Of a DNA stretch of 64,000 bases, positions 21,591 to 33,394 are shown piece after piece. A program made the translations under genes and the position numbers. The first letter of the stretch is position 1; every line of letters starts with the position of its first letter. The stretch is from Solen grandis (Eukaryota; Mollusca; Bivalvia; Adapedonta; Solenidae), in contig CM037783.1 of NCBI GenBank assembly GCA_021229015.1, positions 59,929,746 through 59,993,745 of the forward strand, written 5' to 3'. The notes below the pieces were generated by a model. The model was not told where the DNA came from, did not search any database, and saw nothing but the letters and a program-made list of their open reading frames with translations.

Positions 21591-24500
21591 CAGAAAGCCA
21601 TAATAACAAAGGCAACATACACCAATGCATCCTAAAATGCACCTCATTCTCTCAAATATGCATCGCAATTCACCTTTCAACACGGGCACTCTTACCTGCT
21701 TAGGAACGTTCGGATCTTGGGTAGCCAACCCAATAACCGCTTTCTATTTTTTCACTCCAAATTGCTAGATTTCCGTTAACAAGCCCTTATCCGAAAAACA
21801 TGAATATCTGCCATGATTGATGACATAATTACTTGAAACTTTCAGGACTTTTTGCACATCTTAGTTTTCGGCATTCGTACAAATTTGAACTTATACATCA
21901 ACTTCTGAAAATTTTATATTTCTGAATATTTTTTTAAAAGCTTTTTTAAAATGTTTGGTAGATTCAATAATGACTTTTAAAAATACTAGATAATATTTTG
22001 CTGGCCTTGTGGCATTACCACACATAAAAGCATTTTCGTTTGTTTAATATTATCATATTAATGTATATATCACATTGATGTGATGTGAAACCTCAGGTAT
22101 GTCATGTATAAATCTCAGGTATACCATGTCAACGTGTCCTATCCGAATTTCATCTGCACAGGATGTGTCCTCGGTTTGATTAATCTAGTCATCTAGTTGT
22201 ACAATATACATTTTGTAAAAAAGCATCAGTATCTGTCGTTTTCTAATTAAGAGGGATAAGTATATATAAGGTAGAGGAAGATAAATGAGATCGAGATAAA
22301 AGGGGGAAGAAACAAGAAAGAAAAGATAAATTCTGAACATCATATTTTATGTCAATCTGAAATGGAATGTTTTTAATTGCGATGAAAGAAAGAAACAGAG
22401 AATAAGAAAGAGAGCGACAGAGACAAATCACAGGAGAAGGAAAAGGGCAAAAGAGAGATAGATATATTGACAGATGAATACAGACGAATGGAAAGATAGA
22501 GAGAAAGAGAAAGGAGGAACACATCAGCGTAAATACAGTCAAGTCCATGAACTGGTTGGCCCGGTGTCAGGATATTATGACTGTGTGGTATGTTGTCACA
22601 TGTATACGCCACATGAAGAACGCCCTAGACACTTTCTTACATGGGTAAGAGACATCGTCTCCAAAACCCGCCCCTGCCGCCCCATTCAACAACTTCCGAC
22701 ATCTCTATGACGTTTATCCGTTTCTTTGTCACCCTAGGTTTATCGGCCCACCGACAGTATTTCAGTCATTTGTAAACATTATCTACATGACATATACACT
22801 TATAGACGTCATATGACGGGCTTCCTCACATACTGAAAATAACCATTAGAGACTAATATTCAGTCCAAACATCAGCTTTCTAACTCATCTGGAAGTGATG
22901 CTATACGTATATGAAATTTGACGTTAATGGTACGAATCTTTGATTTGACATAGAACCGTTGCCTTTTCGAATTTTCGGACCTATTTATGTGGTGTATATA
23001 TATTACATATATACCATCACATATATTGGTTTAATATAACCGCACCCCTTAATTAGGTTTTGTGCGATTTTGCAAGACAGAATTACATCGGTCTTAATAT
23101 TATCCTTGGGAAAAATCAAATTGTACACATTTTAATGCTTAGTGTGTGTTGTTAATGTTTGTGTTAAAGTTGAATTAAATTTGGATAAATGCACATGAGC
23201 TGATATGCAAATAGTTTTTGAAAATAGTATTGTCAACTGCTGTTTTATAAGTTTCTCGATTTTTAGGCATTAACTTTGCCAGCTATGGTTGCTTCCGGTG
23301 AAGCGTGACATCTGCTAAACCTTGCATCTGTCTCCTGGATATTCATTTAATTGAGTGTCAATTTGCGTCATCTACGAAAGAACAAATAGGTCATAGCCAC
23401 AATATGAGAGAGCAAGAGAGCATGAAATAAATACTGTTGCATAAATGTCATCAAATTGCACTATTCTTTTATTTGCCAATGGTGTTGTTCTTTTAGCACA
23501 CACATCCGAAGCGCTGCAATCTCTATTTATGTATTTACATGGTGATTGAAAGTAAATACTAGAAACACAAAAATATATTTGAAAAAAAGGCCTACATACA
23601 AATTATCACTTTACATACAATAATACATTCATAGAAAATGTAGTTTCGTTTAATATCTTGACATGGACATTTATAAAGACGGTAATTGATCCAGAATACA
23701 GTAAAAGAAAAATGCTACACATTCATCATACGCTTATTTACAAGTGTAGTCAAGTAGAGCTTTCTACTATTATTTGATAGTCTGGTTACATCAATATGTA
23801 ATCATGGTTCAGAAATATTTTGGTATTACGAATGCAATACGTAAAATTGATCCACTGTAAATTCTTAAGAGATGTTTTATGCGTAAGGAAAAGTAAAAAT
23901 ATTGAAGGTTTTACGGCAAGTTACGACGCTACCCCTTGAAAATACGAAGAGATATGATGATGATGATTAAATTTGGGAAAAAATAATGCAATCAGATAAC
24001 CCAAAGCATTGATAAATAGATTTAAAACATGATTATAACATAAAAAATAACAATTATGGGGGACGAAATTAGGTTTCACAAGTGAATTATTCTCGATGAA
24101 ATAAATATGACCTACATATTGGTAGATCAGGAAAACATAGTCATTAACTAAAAAACAATCAAACACAAAACATAGTTGGTTTAAAATCATAAATAATTCA
24201 AATAGGGTAATATCTTATTGTAAATTTTAACCTATCTTAGAATATTATTTAATAATACTAACAGTTTAAAATTCAATTCATAGTCTATTTCACGAGATTT
24301 ATACTCTCTTCCCATGATTTGGCTACTGAGATGGGTAAGACACTTAAATATATCAAGGTAAGAGACAATATGCAACCTACAATTGATAGAAAATGAAAAT
24401 CACTTTCTTTTAGTTTCTCCAAAATATATAAGAAGAATATGTTTTAAACAGCATTTTTATCATTGGCCAACGATAAACAAATTTATAACATTAATATCCT

Positions 24501-24635
24501 CGAAATCGCCTCCATATTACTTAATAATTTATCATTATTTATATACACTGCATCAACAATAAGGAATTCAGATTTCATGTAATGGTCGTTTTCTGTATAA
24601 AACAGCTATTTCTTTAACATTTTACTTCACCTGAA
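21591..24635. other. Intergenic, no gene recognised
   Basis: AT-rich. A GA/purine-rich stretch lies at 22,263-22,520; the ORFs across it are low-complexity. A badly decayed piece of SINE family A may lie at 22,739-22,845 (ACCGACAGTATTTCAGTCAT, GGGCTTCCTCACAT). An 89-codon minus-strand ORF at 23,921-24,190 is unrecognised. Confidence 0.55.
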
Positions 24636-24641
24636 CACGAA

Positions 24642-25641
24642 GTGCTCAAGGTGAGCTATTATGGTCAGTCAATGTCCGGCGTCCGTCCGTCCAATTGTAC
24701 GTCAATATTTTTTGTGTACACTCTAGCATCTTCAATTCTTCAGCAATCTTCTTCAAACTTTATGACAATGTTTGTAGCCATAGTCTCTCGACCGAGTTCG
24801 ATTATGGCTGATATCCATTTTTAGGTCTGGAGTTATTGCGCTTGAACGATAAAAAAAAATCCAGATTTCACTTTTGGTACACTCCAGCATCTTCATCTCT
24901 TCAGCAATCTTCTTCAAACTTTATGATAATGTTTATAGCCATAATATCTTGGGCAAGCTCGATTATGGCTGATATCCGACTATTAGGTCTTGGGTTATTG
25001 CCCTTGAACGATCAAAGAAATGCCAGATTTCACTTTGTGTACACTCTAGTATCTTCATTTCTTAATCAATCTTCTTCAATCTTCATGACAATATTTATTG
25101 CCATATTCTCTTGACTAAGTTTGATTATGGCTGTTATTGGCCAATTCAGTCAGGGGTTATATAGAAAATTAAAAAAATAAAATCTTCTTGAAACAACAAG
25201 GCAAAGAGCTTAGATATTTGGTGTCATTATCTAGTGGTTCTTTACCAAGATTGTTAAAATCATTGCTCCCTGAAAGTTAAAATTGGCCTTGCCCAATATT
25301 CACTTTTTTTTCTTTTTTTTTTTTTTCTTTTTTCATTTACATATTCTTATAACCTTCAGGTTTTGGGTACAGATACAATTTTATTTGTGTAATTAATCAT
25401 GGCCTACTTTTGATAATAAAGATAATTTCACCATGACCCAGTGGTCTACTTTGTATTTTTAAGCCACGTCCTTCAATTTTGGCCCAAATGTACTGTTTGA
25501 TGTCTGAAATTGAAATGGACTTGCTGTATTACTGTATGGATAATGTATTTAGTATAATCATGCTACAATATTTTAACATGTACAGACAAGCGATGCAATA
25601 TTTCTCAGATGAACGATTCAGGGCCACCATGGCCCTCTTGT
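24642..25641 (+). mobile_element. Helitron-like non-autonomous element, apparently full length
   Basis: Starts with GTGCTCAAGGTGAGCTATT followed by a GTCCGTCCGTCC tract. Contains three units of the 160-bp repeat (starts about 24,798, 24,959, 25,120). Ends with GAACGATTCAGGGCCACCAT and hairpin AGGGCCA-CCA-TGGCCCT (25,620-25,636), then CTTGTTT. The same 3' end recurs at 28,913 and, mutated, at 36,526; the same 5' end occurs in reverse at 1,045-1,059. ORFs inside repeat with the units. No Rep/helicase is present. Confidence 0.65.
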
Positions 25642-26261
25642 TTCTGTTTTGTTTGTGTGTTGTGTGTTGTTTATTGATCTATATAGCGTAATATTTTAGA
25701 ATATCATATATTTTATTTACAGGTAAACATATGAGATATTATTGACATAGTTTTCTATATATTATAGCTATTAGTACAATTGTCATAAATCTATGAATAT
25801 GTGTTAATGTTTAAAATAAAAGTACATTGTATATCTCTTTTGCAGATCTTGAAGACTCGTTCTTTTTAATCAAAATTATGATTGGTTTTAATAGTTACAT
25901 ATAGACTTCTCTGAAAATGATCATGCTATACTATTATCTATTAAATACGCATGTATCTATGTCTATGTCTATTGATGTAATATTTTGGCTATAAATCTGA
26001 TATGATATTATATGCAAACAGAATTCTGTTCTGAAAAGGGTCAAGAGAATATTCGAAAGTTACACTTTACAATATTGTCTGCAAACTGGCTAACTTCTAC
26101 ACACACATACAAATAATGAAAGACGACAACAATGTCTTCTATAAAGAAGTCGTCAGCAGTTTAGTGAAACCCTCAATTTTACTATTTATCTTTTAATCTT
26201 TGTCGTCATACTACAAACACAAGACGCTATTTATTTATTTATTTATTGACAGCTGATTGAT
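25642..26261. other. Upstream region of the NXPE-like gene
   Basis: No repeat recognised. A TTTATTTATTTATTTATTGACAG stretch directly before the gene contains a plausible splice acceptor AG at 26,251-26,252, so a 5' UTR intron is possible. No convincing promoter could be assigned. Confidence 0.35.
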
Positions 26262-27920
26262 ATGACAACATCAACGCACTTGAGGATGTCACCGAAGACG
26301 TTCATGATTTTCCTTGGCCTGTTTACACTAGTTTGTGTTCTTGTTATTCAAGAAATGCCACTGATGTCGTCCATTATGCAATATACTCCAAGAACGATTT
26401 CTAATGAGCATGCACATAGGCATACCTTGTTGTTATTACAAACTGTCACAAAGTCGGATCAGACGAAGTCTAGCCAGCTTAATTACCTAACGTTCTGTCC
26501 GAGGAACGTAAGTAACACTGTTATGTCCAGTCCAATTTATTCACGTATGAAATTAGTAGAAAATGGAGAATCAATAGTTGTTAGAATAACTACATTTGAC
26601 ACAAATAATAAACCGCAGACACGTGGAGGGGATGTGATTCTACTATGGGCAACGTCGGTAAAAGGAGACAGGGTGGCCGGGAGAGTGGTTGATCATGGAA
26701 ATGGTACTTATACAGGATACTTGAATGCCTTCTGGACAGACAAATCGGTCATCAGGGCGAAAATAGCTGCAACGTTAGAAAGTGCATGTTTAAAAGAAAA
26801 CTCTCGGCAATTGTATGGCAATGAGGTTTTTGCGGTAAAAACTCAAGAATCGCTATTTGGCACATTCAAGAAAAACGGCAAACAAGAAGTGACACGCTGT
26901 GGAGCCAACCCTGATATACACGGATTGTCTGAAGTTTGCAATTTTACCAAACTTAATAGCAACATTTCATGGTATTGTGGCAAACCGCTCAGTGCAGCTT
27001 TGAACTGTACAGATATTAGTTCGTTTTTCCAAAAAAGATTTGCCTTACCTAATGATATAAAAGCTTATCACAGAATAAAAGGGGAAATTCATGGAGTTTT
27101 AAAACAAACGATAACTGTAAACAGCATCCGTAAGACAACGTTAGGCAATGGGCAAAAATGTTCTAGACGACCAAAATTAAACAGCTGGACAGAAGCAATG
27201 CCATCCGGATATTGGTCTAATTCTTTATGGAATTTTGTGCATTGCCAAGGCCTCATTGAGCAAACGATTGCAAAATACAAAGAATGTCTTAATAACAAAA
27301 CATTGATGTTCTTCGGAGATTCGACGACAAGGCAGTATGCTCAGTATTTCACTAAATATCTCCTGCAACTGGATGCAATTATTCCACAAGCATCGACAGG
27401 CGAAGGTTGGACTTATGACAGTAAAAAAACGTATACTAACTACAACACAACTATATATTACATGAAACATGAATTGCCTTTGTACAGTAGTGAACTACCG
27501 GTAAAAGGAATCATTTCGGTTGCAAATAAAGTCTACTCTCTTGCAGAAGACCCGTCCTCGGGTGGTTCTCTTATTTTGATGTTCACTTACTATGCCCATA
27601 TCCAGATGTATCCCGTAGTTGAATTTCGAAGAAGAATTCGCAGCTTGGCTGAAGCTTTAAAACACTTACTGACTGTCAAACCTAAGGTTACCGTTATCTA
27701 CAAGGGGTCGCATTTAGCTCTTGGGCGGTGGTTTGACCCCCATTTGGCTTTACATTACGATGACATTGTGTTCCAGGAGTTTCACGACATCCGAGATAGG
27801 GTCATCTACGCTGACATTTGGTCAATAACAACCGCACATGATAGTCAGGAAATTCATCCGGCGAACGACGCCTTCAGAAGCCAGATTCACCAGCTGATGT
27901 CTTATATATGTGATTACTGA
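26262..27920 (+). CDS. NXPE family protein (neurexophilin and PC-esterase domain), single coding exon
   Basis: An uninterrupted 552-codon ORF, close to the usual length of NXPE proteins. Residues 13-29 form a hydrophobic segment after a short basic N-terminus, fitting a type II signal anchor. Residues about 85-190 look like the filamin/Ig-like beta-sandwich, with the D-H-G-N-G-T-Y-T turn at 144-151. The C-terminal half resembles an NXPE PC-esterase/SGNH-like domain: F-F-G-D-S-T-T-R-Q with G352-D353-S354, and near the end a D518-I-W segment followed by H532-P533, candidates for the catalytic Asp and His. Several N-x-S/T sites (N-G-T, N-F-T, N-I-S, N-C-T, N-T-T) fit a secretory-pathway protein. 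An in-frame TGA at 26,247 makes this the first Met; M9 is an alternative. The substrate is unknown; family members are uncharacterised or implicated in carbohydrate modification. Lack of coding introns may mean ancestral structure or retrocopy, but nothing is broken. Confidence 0.88.
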   Translation: MTTSTHLRMSPKTFMIFLGLFTLVCVLVIQEMPLMSSIMQYTPRTISNEHAHRHTLLLLQTVTKSDQTKSSQLNYLTFCPRNVSNTVMSSPIYSRMKLVENGESIVVRITTFDTNNKPQTRGGDVILLWATSVKGDRVAGRVVDHGNGTYTGYLNAFWTDKSVIRAKIAATLESACLKENSRQLYGNEVFAVKTQESLFGTFKKNGKQEVTRCGANPDIHGLSEVCNFTKLNSNISWYCGKPLSAALNCTDISSFFQKRFALPNDIKAYHRIKGEIHGVLKQTITVNSIRKTTLGNGQKCSRRPKLNSWTEAMPSGYWSNSLWNFVHCQGLIEQTIAKYKECLNNKTLMFFGDSTTRQYAQYFTKYLLQLDAIIPQASTGEGWTYDSKKTYTNYNTTIYYMKHELPLYSSELPVKGIISVANKVYSLAEDPSSGGSLILMFTYYAHIQMYPVVEFRRRIRSLAEALKHLLTVKPKVTVIYKGSHLALGRWFDPHLALHYDDIVFQEFHDIRDRVIYADIWSITTAHDSQEIHPANDAFRSQIHQLMSYICDY

Positions 27921-28102
27921 TTCCCCTTGAATAATCAAAATCCATGTTTCACTCTGGCATCCTTATTTCTTGAGTGATTCATATCTAACTAAAATACATT
28001 TGAATGATATAATACCTGCCAGGACTAATAATGGTTACAGGTATATACCAAATCACTATAATTAAAATATTGTAAAACCCTTAAAATCGGCATTCAAGCA
28101 GT

Positions 28103-28108
28103 AATAAA
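28103..28108 (+). terminator. Candidate polyadenylation signal AATAAA
   Basis: First canonical AATAAA after the NXPE stop codon, about 183 bp downstream. Plausible by position only. Confidence 0.4.
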
Positions 28109-28263
28109 AATAACCTGGGTATTTAGCCATACGATCTTTACCAGTTTCCTTTTAAACTGGTAAGTATTCCATCATATACCTTTAATTATCAAAACATGTC
28201 ATATTGCACTTCATTACGGCTTTCCACAAGCCTGCAGAAAACGTATAGGGTTTGTTATGTTTA

Positions 28264-28395
28264 TTATTCTTATTATTGCTTTCTGCCTTTCGCAGAAAGT
28301 CCTAATGGGTTTTTTATGTTTTTTAGGATTTTCTGCCTCAAGCAGAAAGACCTATTGGGTTTGTTATGTTTTTTCTTATTATTATTATTAGGGCT
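28264..28395. repeat. Two hairpin modules (TTCTGC...GCAGAA)
   Basis: CTTTCTGCCTTTCGCAGAAAG and TTTTCTGCCTCAAGCAGAAA hairpins near 28,280 and 28,326 are each followed by ..TGGGTTTGTTATGTTTT and TTATTATTATT. Two further copies lie at about 28,948 and 29,008. They look like ends of Helitron-like elements stacked at TTATTATT targets. Confidence 0.5.
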
Positions 28396-28941
28396 TTTTG
28401 GGTCATGTGGGGTCAAAAAGTAGGTCACGAGGTCAAATCTTAGTAAAACCTTGTTAACACTATAGAGGCCACATTTTTGGCTCAATCTTCATGAAACTTG
28501 GTCAAAATGTTTGCTTCTATACAATTTTGGACAAGTTCGAATTTGGGTCATGTGGGGTTAAAAAGAAGGTCATGAGGTCAAATCTTAGAAAAAACTTGTT
28601 AACGCTCTAGAGGCCACATGTTTTGGCCAATCTTCATGACACTTGGTCAGAATGTTTGTTTCCATAAAATCTTGGATAAGTATGAATTTGTGTCATGTGG
28701 GGTCAAAAAGTAGGTCATGAGGTCAAATCTTAGAAAAACCTTGTTAACACTCAAGAGGCCACATGTTTGGCCATATTTTCATGAAACATGGTCGGAATGT
28801 CTGTTTCCATAAAATCTTGGACAAGTTCGGAGTTGGGTCATGTGGGGTCAAAAAGTAGGTCAACGTGAAAAATCCAACATATGTTGCTCATTTATAAGCA
28901 GGTGAGCGATTCAGGGCCATCATGGCCCTCTTGTTTCTTAT
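28396..28941 (+). mobile_element. Helitron-like element core with 145-bp tandem units and GGCC hairpin end
   Basis: Units with GTCATGTGGGGTCAAAAAG begin near 28,400, 28,545, 28,690 and 28,835 (period about 145 bp), the last incomplete. The block ends with GGTGAGCGATTCAGGGCCAT and hairpin AGGGCCA-TCA-TGGCCCT (28,913-28,929) then CTTGTTT, the same 3' end as the element at 24,642. Noncoding. Confidence 0.6.
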
Positions 28942-29071
28942 TATTAGGGCTTTCTGCCTAAAGCAGAACGTCCAAATTGGTTTGTTATGTTTTTTCTTAT
29001 TATTAGGGCTTTCTGCCTCCAGCAGATAGACCTAATGGGTTTGTTATGTTTGTTCTTCTTATTATTATTAT
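28942..29071. repeat. Two further hairpin modules with TTATTATT spacers
   Basis: CTTTCTGCCTAAAGCAGAA (about 28,948) and CTTTCTGCCTCCAGCAGATA (about 29,008), each followed by GGTTTGTTATGTTT-like and TTATTATTA tracts. Same module as at 28,264-28,395. Confidence 0.5.
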
Positions 29072-30411
29072 TCTACTTTTTTCTTCCTTTTGAGGTTCAA
29101 ATTAAAACAGGTTGCCGATGAGCCATCAGCGTAAAATTTTGACAGTATGCACAGTGACTTTGGCACTTTTGATTGCAGAAATATTTTCTTCATTTGACGT
29201 CACATGACGTCTGAGCTGAAAATAGCTACTAAAGCTTATACGCGCTCTACAGCCGCAATTTCTTGACCGATTAACTTGATATTTTCACAGAATGTAAGTA
29301 TTATGATTTAGTTGTGCAGGATTATATACATTTTGCAAGATTCAAAGGGACTAAAGATGTATGGCTAAACCAAGTTTCGAACTTTGGACCTAAAAATGTA
29401 TTTAAGTATTACGAAGCTCTCAGATAAACTAGAAACTTGAAATTTTGGAAGAACATGTGTCCTGTAGATTTCTTTCAGCCCTAAGAAGGCTGACGTAATA
29501 TGATGTAAAATGACGTCAAGATGCGTTAACAAAATTTTAATTCATAACTTACGGTTTTTTAGCATTATATGCCTTAGTTTTTTGGGCGATTTACATAAAA
29601 TTTGCACTGAAGGTGCAACGGTGCATCTTATTGCCATCACTCACTTCCGTTTTCGGAAAATTGCAAAGGTCAAGGTCACATATCAATTATCGGTTTTTTT
29701 CTTCAGTCGTAAATATCTCAAAAACAATAAATATTTTATCGAGACTCTATGGGTATAATTCATAGTGCTTTGAAAGACCTTTCATGTGATATTTAGTTTT
29801 TGAAAATCGGGGTTGAATCAGTTGAGTTATTGCAGAAGAACACAAATGTTGCTACCCTAGGTACACTTAACAACTTATACCTTGATAATTATTGATTTTT
29901 TTAATAAGAGTATGAATATAATTTGTAGAAAAACGCCTGGTCGTTCTTTTGGTGTTTGAATATTAAAGATTGACTTAATATTCATTCAGTTATAGGGAGA
30001 AAATAAACGACATTAACATATTTCCCCCGATTTTTGCCGTTTTCTCAAGGTTTAAACGCCCATATCTAAAATGTCGTTAAAGATACATAAATTTATAATC
30101 ATGCGATTTGTGGGGAATTAGAAGACTTTTCTAACGGTACCATGCTTTTAAAATTGGAAATCATATAAGGAAGTTACATGAAAAATAAGAATTCATTTAA
30201 ACCGTTCTTTCATGCACTTCTGCAGTTAGTCCCAATAACTTGATTGCTTTTTTCGAAGAAGCTTTACATTTTTGAAAATAACATAAAGAAGCATATTTTT
30301 AGCTTGATGCAATGCGGATCTAATGGTATGCAGATTTTACTGATCGGACCATTAATTATTAAGTTATTTGTCGAATGGTAATAACTGACATTAACATCTT
30401 TTTGCCGTTTT

Positions 30412-30442
<31 letters not shown>

Positions 30443-31122
30443 GAGGAGTAACTTTCTATATTTCAAAATTCGTAAGAGATATATTTAAAAATGAAGTAGG
30501 TGATTGTTGGAATTCAGAAGACCTTTCTAACGGTACCAAGGATTTTAAAATCGGACATCATACATGTAAATAAGAATTTCCTGAAAAACTGTTTTTACTT
30601 GTGCTTCTGCAGTTGATCCCACATACTATTCCAAATTTTATTTCTGTTACATTAAAGGTATAATGTGATACAAAACATTATTTTAATGCCCTGTGCCCCC
30701 TTCAATTCAGCAAGAATATTCAAATAAAATATGAGAAAGAAATATTTACCAAGAAAGGAGCATTGTATACCATTTTAGCATGTAAAGCGGAATAGTGATT
30801 TGTAGAACACCAAGTTTGAGAATTATTGTACTCATCTTAAAGATCGTTCTCGAAAAGCTAGCTTTATGAAATTATAACTGAAAACAAAGTCATATATTCC
30901 CTTTTGAATGCATTGACTTTAAATTTTAAATTAAGCCATATGACGTCACAGATTGCTTCTACAATTTATAAAAGTTTGCACTCTACAGCTGTCAATTCGG
31001 GACGGATTTTCTTCAATGTTTTGAAGATGGTGTATGTCAGAAAAGTAAATGAGTATGATCAGGTTTGACATGGTTTGCAGTGCAGAAAGCCCTTTCTTTT
31101 GTTCAGAACAAAAGAAGTCTAG
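29072..31122 (+). mobile_element. Candidate non-autonomous Helitron, about 2.05 kb
   Basis: Starts TCTACTTTTTTCTTCC directly after a TTATTATTATT tract. Ends with a 9-bp perfect hairpin CTTTTGTTC-A-GAACAAAAG (31,096-31,114) and AAGTCTAG, followed by TTATTATTATT. A TC start, a 3' hairpin and a CTAG end next to T fit the Helitron pattern. A second, truncated copy begins immediately after. The interior is noncoding; a T run at 30,418-30,441 and GGTACCA-centred AT-rich units (about 30,128 and 30,533) repeat loosely inside. Confidence 0.5.
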
Positions 31123-31575
31123 TTATTATTATTTTTCCTCCTTTTAAGGTTCAAATTAAAACAGGTTACCAATAAGCCAGCTGTATGAAATTTTGTCAGT
31201 AATCAGAGTGACTTTGGCCCTTTTGAAATCAACAACTTTCATCTTCATATGACGTCATGTGACGTAACAGTTCAAATAAGCTATCAAATTTGGCTCGCGC
31301 TCTGCAGCCGTCAGTATTTGTCTGATTTACTTGATATTTTTACAGAAGGTGTAAGTTGGGATGTAGATGTGCATACATTCTTGAATTTTAAAAATTCTAA
31401 AAGTTCGAGATTTTATGTCAAAATCGAGATTCGAACTTTGGTCATGATAATATAATTTCGTGTTACAAAGGCTCCTGGTGAGTAAGAACCGTGAAAATTG
31501 GATAGCATATGTGTCCTGATGTCTTATTTGTATTATTTGAAAACTGACATCGTGTGACGTCATTTGACACTGTAA
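31123..31575 (+). mobile_element. Truncated second copy of the 29,072 element
   Basis: From 31,133 the sequence parallels 29,086 onward (CCTTTTAAGGTTCAAATTAA, AAACAGGTTACCAATAAGCC, GTGACTTTGGCCC, TGACGTCA-type stretches) with many substitutions. Similarity fades after about 31,575. ORFs at 31,249 (plus) and 31,327 (minus) are chance. Confidence 0.55.
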
Positions 31576-32262
31576 TAAGCTGTAATATTTTCATTATTAT
31601 ATTAAACTGATCAACATGGAGACGTTGAATTAAATCTAGGCCTCTTTAATTATTTAAACAACCTTACATTTTTATTTTTAATGCCTATTGAATAAATCTG
31701 GCAAATTTCCACCCTGACTTGCTGCAAGATTAGCCTTTAAATTCAAAGACAATTAAATCAGTCTGCGTTTTCTTTTTGTGTTTTGTATACGTTTAAATTT
31801 TTTTCCATCTCAAGTTTACAATTAATTATTTTCAAGCTAATTAAAACAACAATCTTTTACTTGAGCGTCGTTCATTATCCTTCCTTCCTTTATTAATTGT
31901 TAGCTTTATACATGTATTGTATATACCGTACTGATTTTGATGCACCACCTTATTTATTTCCATCTTCATGTTAATTCATTCGCTGTACTTATTTATCAAA
32001 CATGGAAAGGAATTTATATTAACTTGTTTTCCAGTCCATAAGTAATGTATTTATTACATAGATGTATTTTATATACATTTGCATTATGTGAATAAATAAA
32101 GTCTAAACTAAGCTATCGGTAATGTGACATTTACATTTTCATGTCAAGCTGTATTCATGTGTTTCGCTTTTCATAATTTACACATATGAATTTCATGGAC
32201 ATGTACATGTATGAATTTCTAATATAAATAGATTTCTTGTACGAGACCTCGTATTTTGAAAT
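31576..32262. other. Intergenic, no feature seen
   Basis: AT-rich, no long ORF, no repeat recognised by eye. Confidence 0.5.
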
Positions 32263-32545
32263 CTTGTATGTTTGGCAATTGAGCATTTATTATATATATG
32301 ATTATTATATAGTTAAATTACTTGTAAATTTAGCAATTGAGTATGTATTACATATATGTTTTTTATAATTAAATTACTCGTACGTTTGGCAATTGAGTAT
32401 TTATTACATATATGAATTTTTATATAGTTAAATAACTTGTATGTTTGATATATGAGTAATAACAAATACGATTTTCTAATGAAAATAAACTAGAACTCAT
32501 ATGTTTGACATATGAGTAATTATAAATACGAATTTCAAATATGGT
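32263..32545. repeat. Five diverged units of an AT-rich minisatellite, about 59 bp
   Basis: Units start at TTGTATGTTTGGCAATTGAG or variants near 32,263, 32,332, 32,378, 32,437 and 32,496. Confidence 0.7.
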
Positions 32546-32619
32546 AAAATTACGTTTATTAAAATACATATAAGTTGTTTGCGATGATTATATTTTACCA
32601 CATTACCATACCCCTAGAT

Positions 32620-33110
32620 ACGAAGTATATTCGGGCTATTTTAGAGTCGGTCGGTTGGTCGGTCCGTCAATTCGTCTGTAGACGAGATTTATCCGCTCTA
32701 TTTCTCGGTTACTTTTTGTCGGATTTGATAAAATTTAACAAGACTGATAAGAACCAAGCCAAGTTGCGCATATCGTTGGCACTACATTATTCGGTTTATT
32801 TTGAATGAGTTGTGGCCCTTTGTTAAACTTCTCATATATATTGGTCTGATTTTGATTTAGCTTTACAGCATTAATAAGTACCAAGTCAAATTGCATATAT
32901 CTTTCGCAAATCATGACTGGCTTGATTTGAGTTATGACCCTTTCTTACATAAACTGAATATGCTTATTCCTCATTATTTTTTAGGTATCATTTGTCTGAT
33001 TTTAATTTTAATTAACAATATATCTAGTACCAAGTCTAGTTGCACATATCGTTGACACATCATGACTGGCTTAATTTTAAATGGGTTATGGCGCTTTGTT
33101 ATATTTATTG
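32620..33110. repeat. Three diverged units, about 130-150 bp, bivalve-style minisatellite
   Basis: A GGTCGGTTGGTCGGTCCGTC stretch leads into units sharing ACCAAGYCNAGTTGC, ATATCGTTG and ATGACTGGCTT motifs (about 32,722, 32,850, 33,000). The layout, a GTCNGTC tract then tandem units, resembles the Helitron-like elements here, but no terminal hairpin was found. Confidence 0.55.
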
Positions 33111-33394
33111 AATATATTTTGTCCACATCTTTCTTATATTGCGCAAAATTCTACATAAATTGACAACTCCGTTATGTTTTTTTCTGACAATGAATTATAT
33201 TTTTCTTCCATTTTAACACCGTCGCGTTTAATAGAGACCAAAATAAGTACACGATAACTAATGAACTTTTCTGCTTTCATTGAATCTCTAGAAACACTGT
33301 CCATATTTTCAAAATACAGATCTTAAAGAACATAGGTTAAACCATTACTGTGATTCATCCACCCAGACAACAGTCCTGCTGATAACATAGAGAT

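Noticed and set aside
24642..25114. ORFs of 60 and 92 codons with repeated S-S-L-Q-Q-S-S motif
   Set aside because: The motif repeats because the DNA is a 160-bp tandem unit; frames are chance.
26089..27470. Minus-strand ORFs opposite the NXPE gene
   Set aside because: Shadows of the long coding frame on the plus strand.
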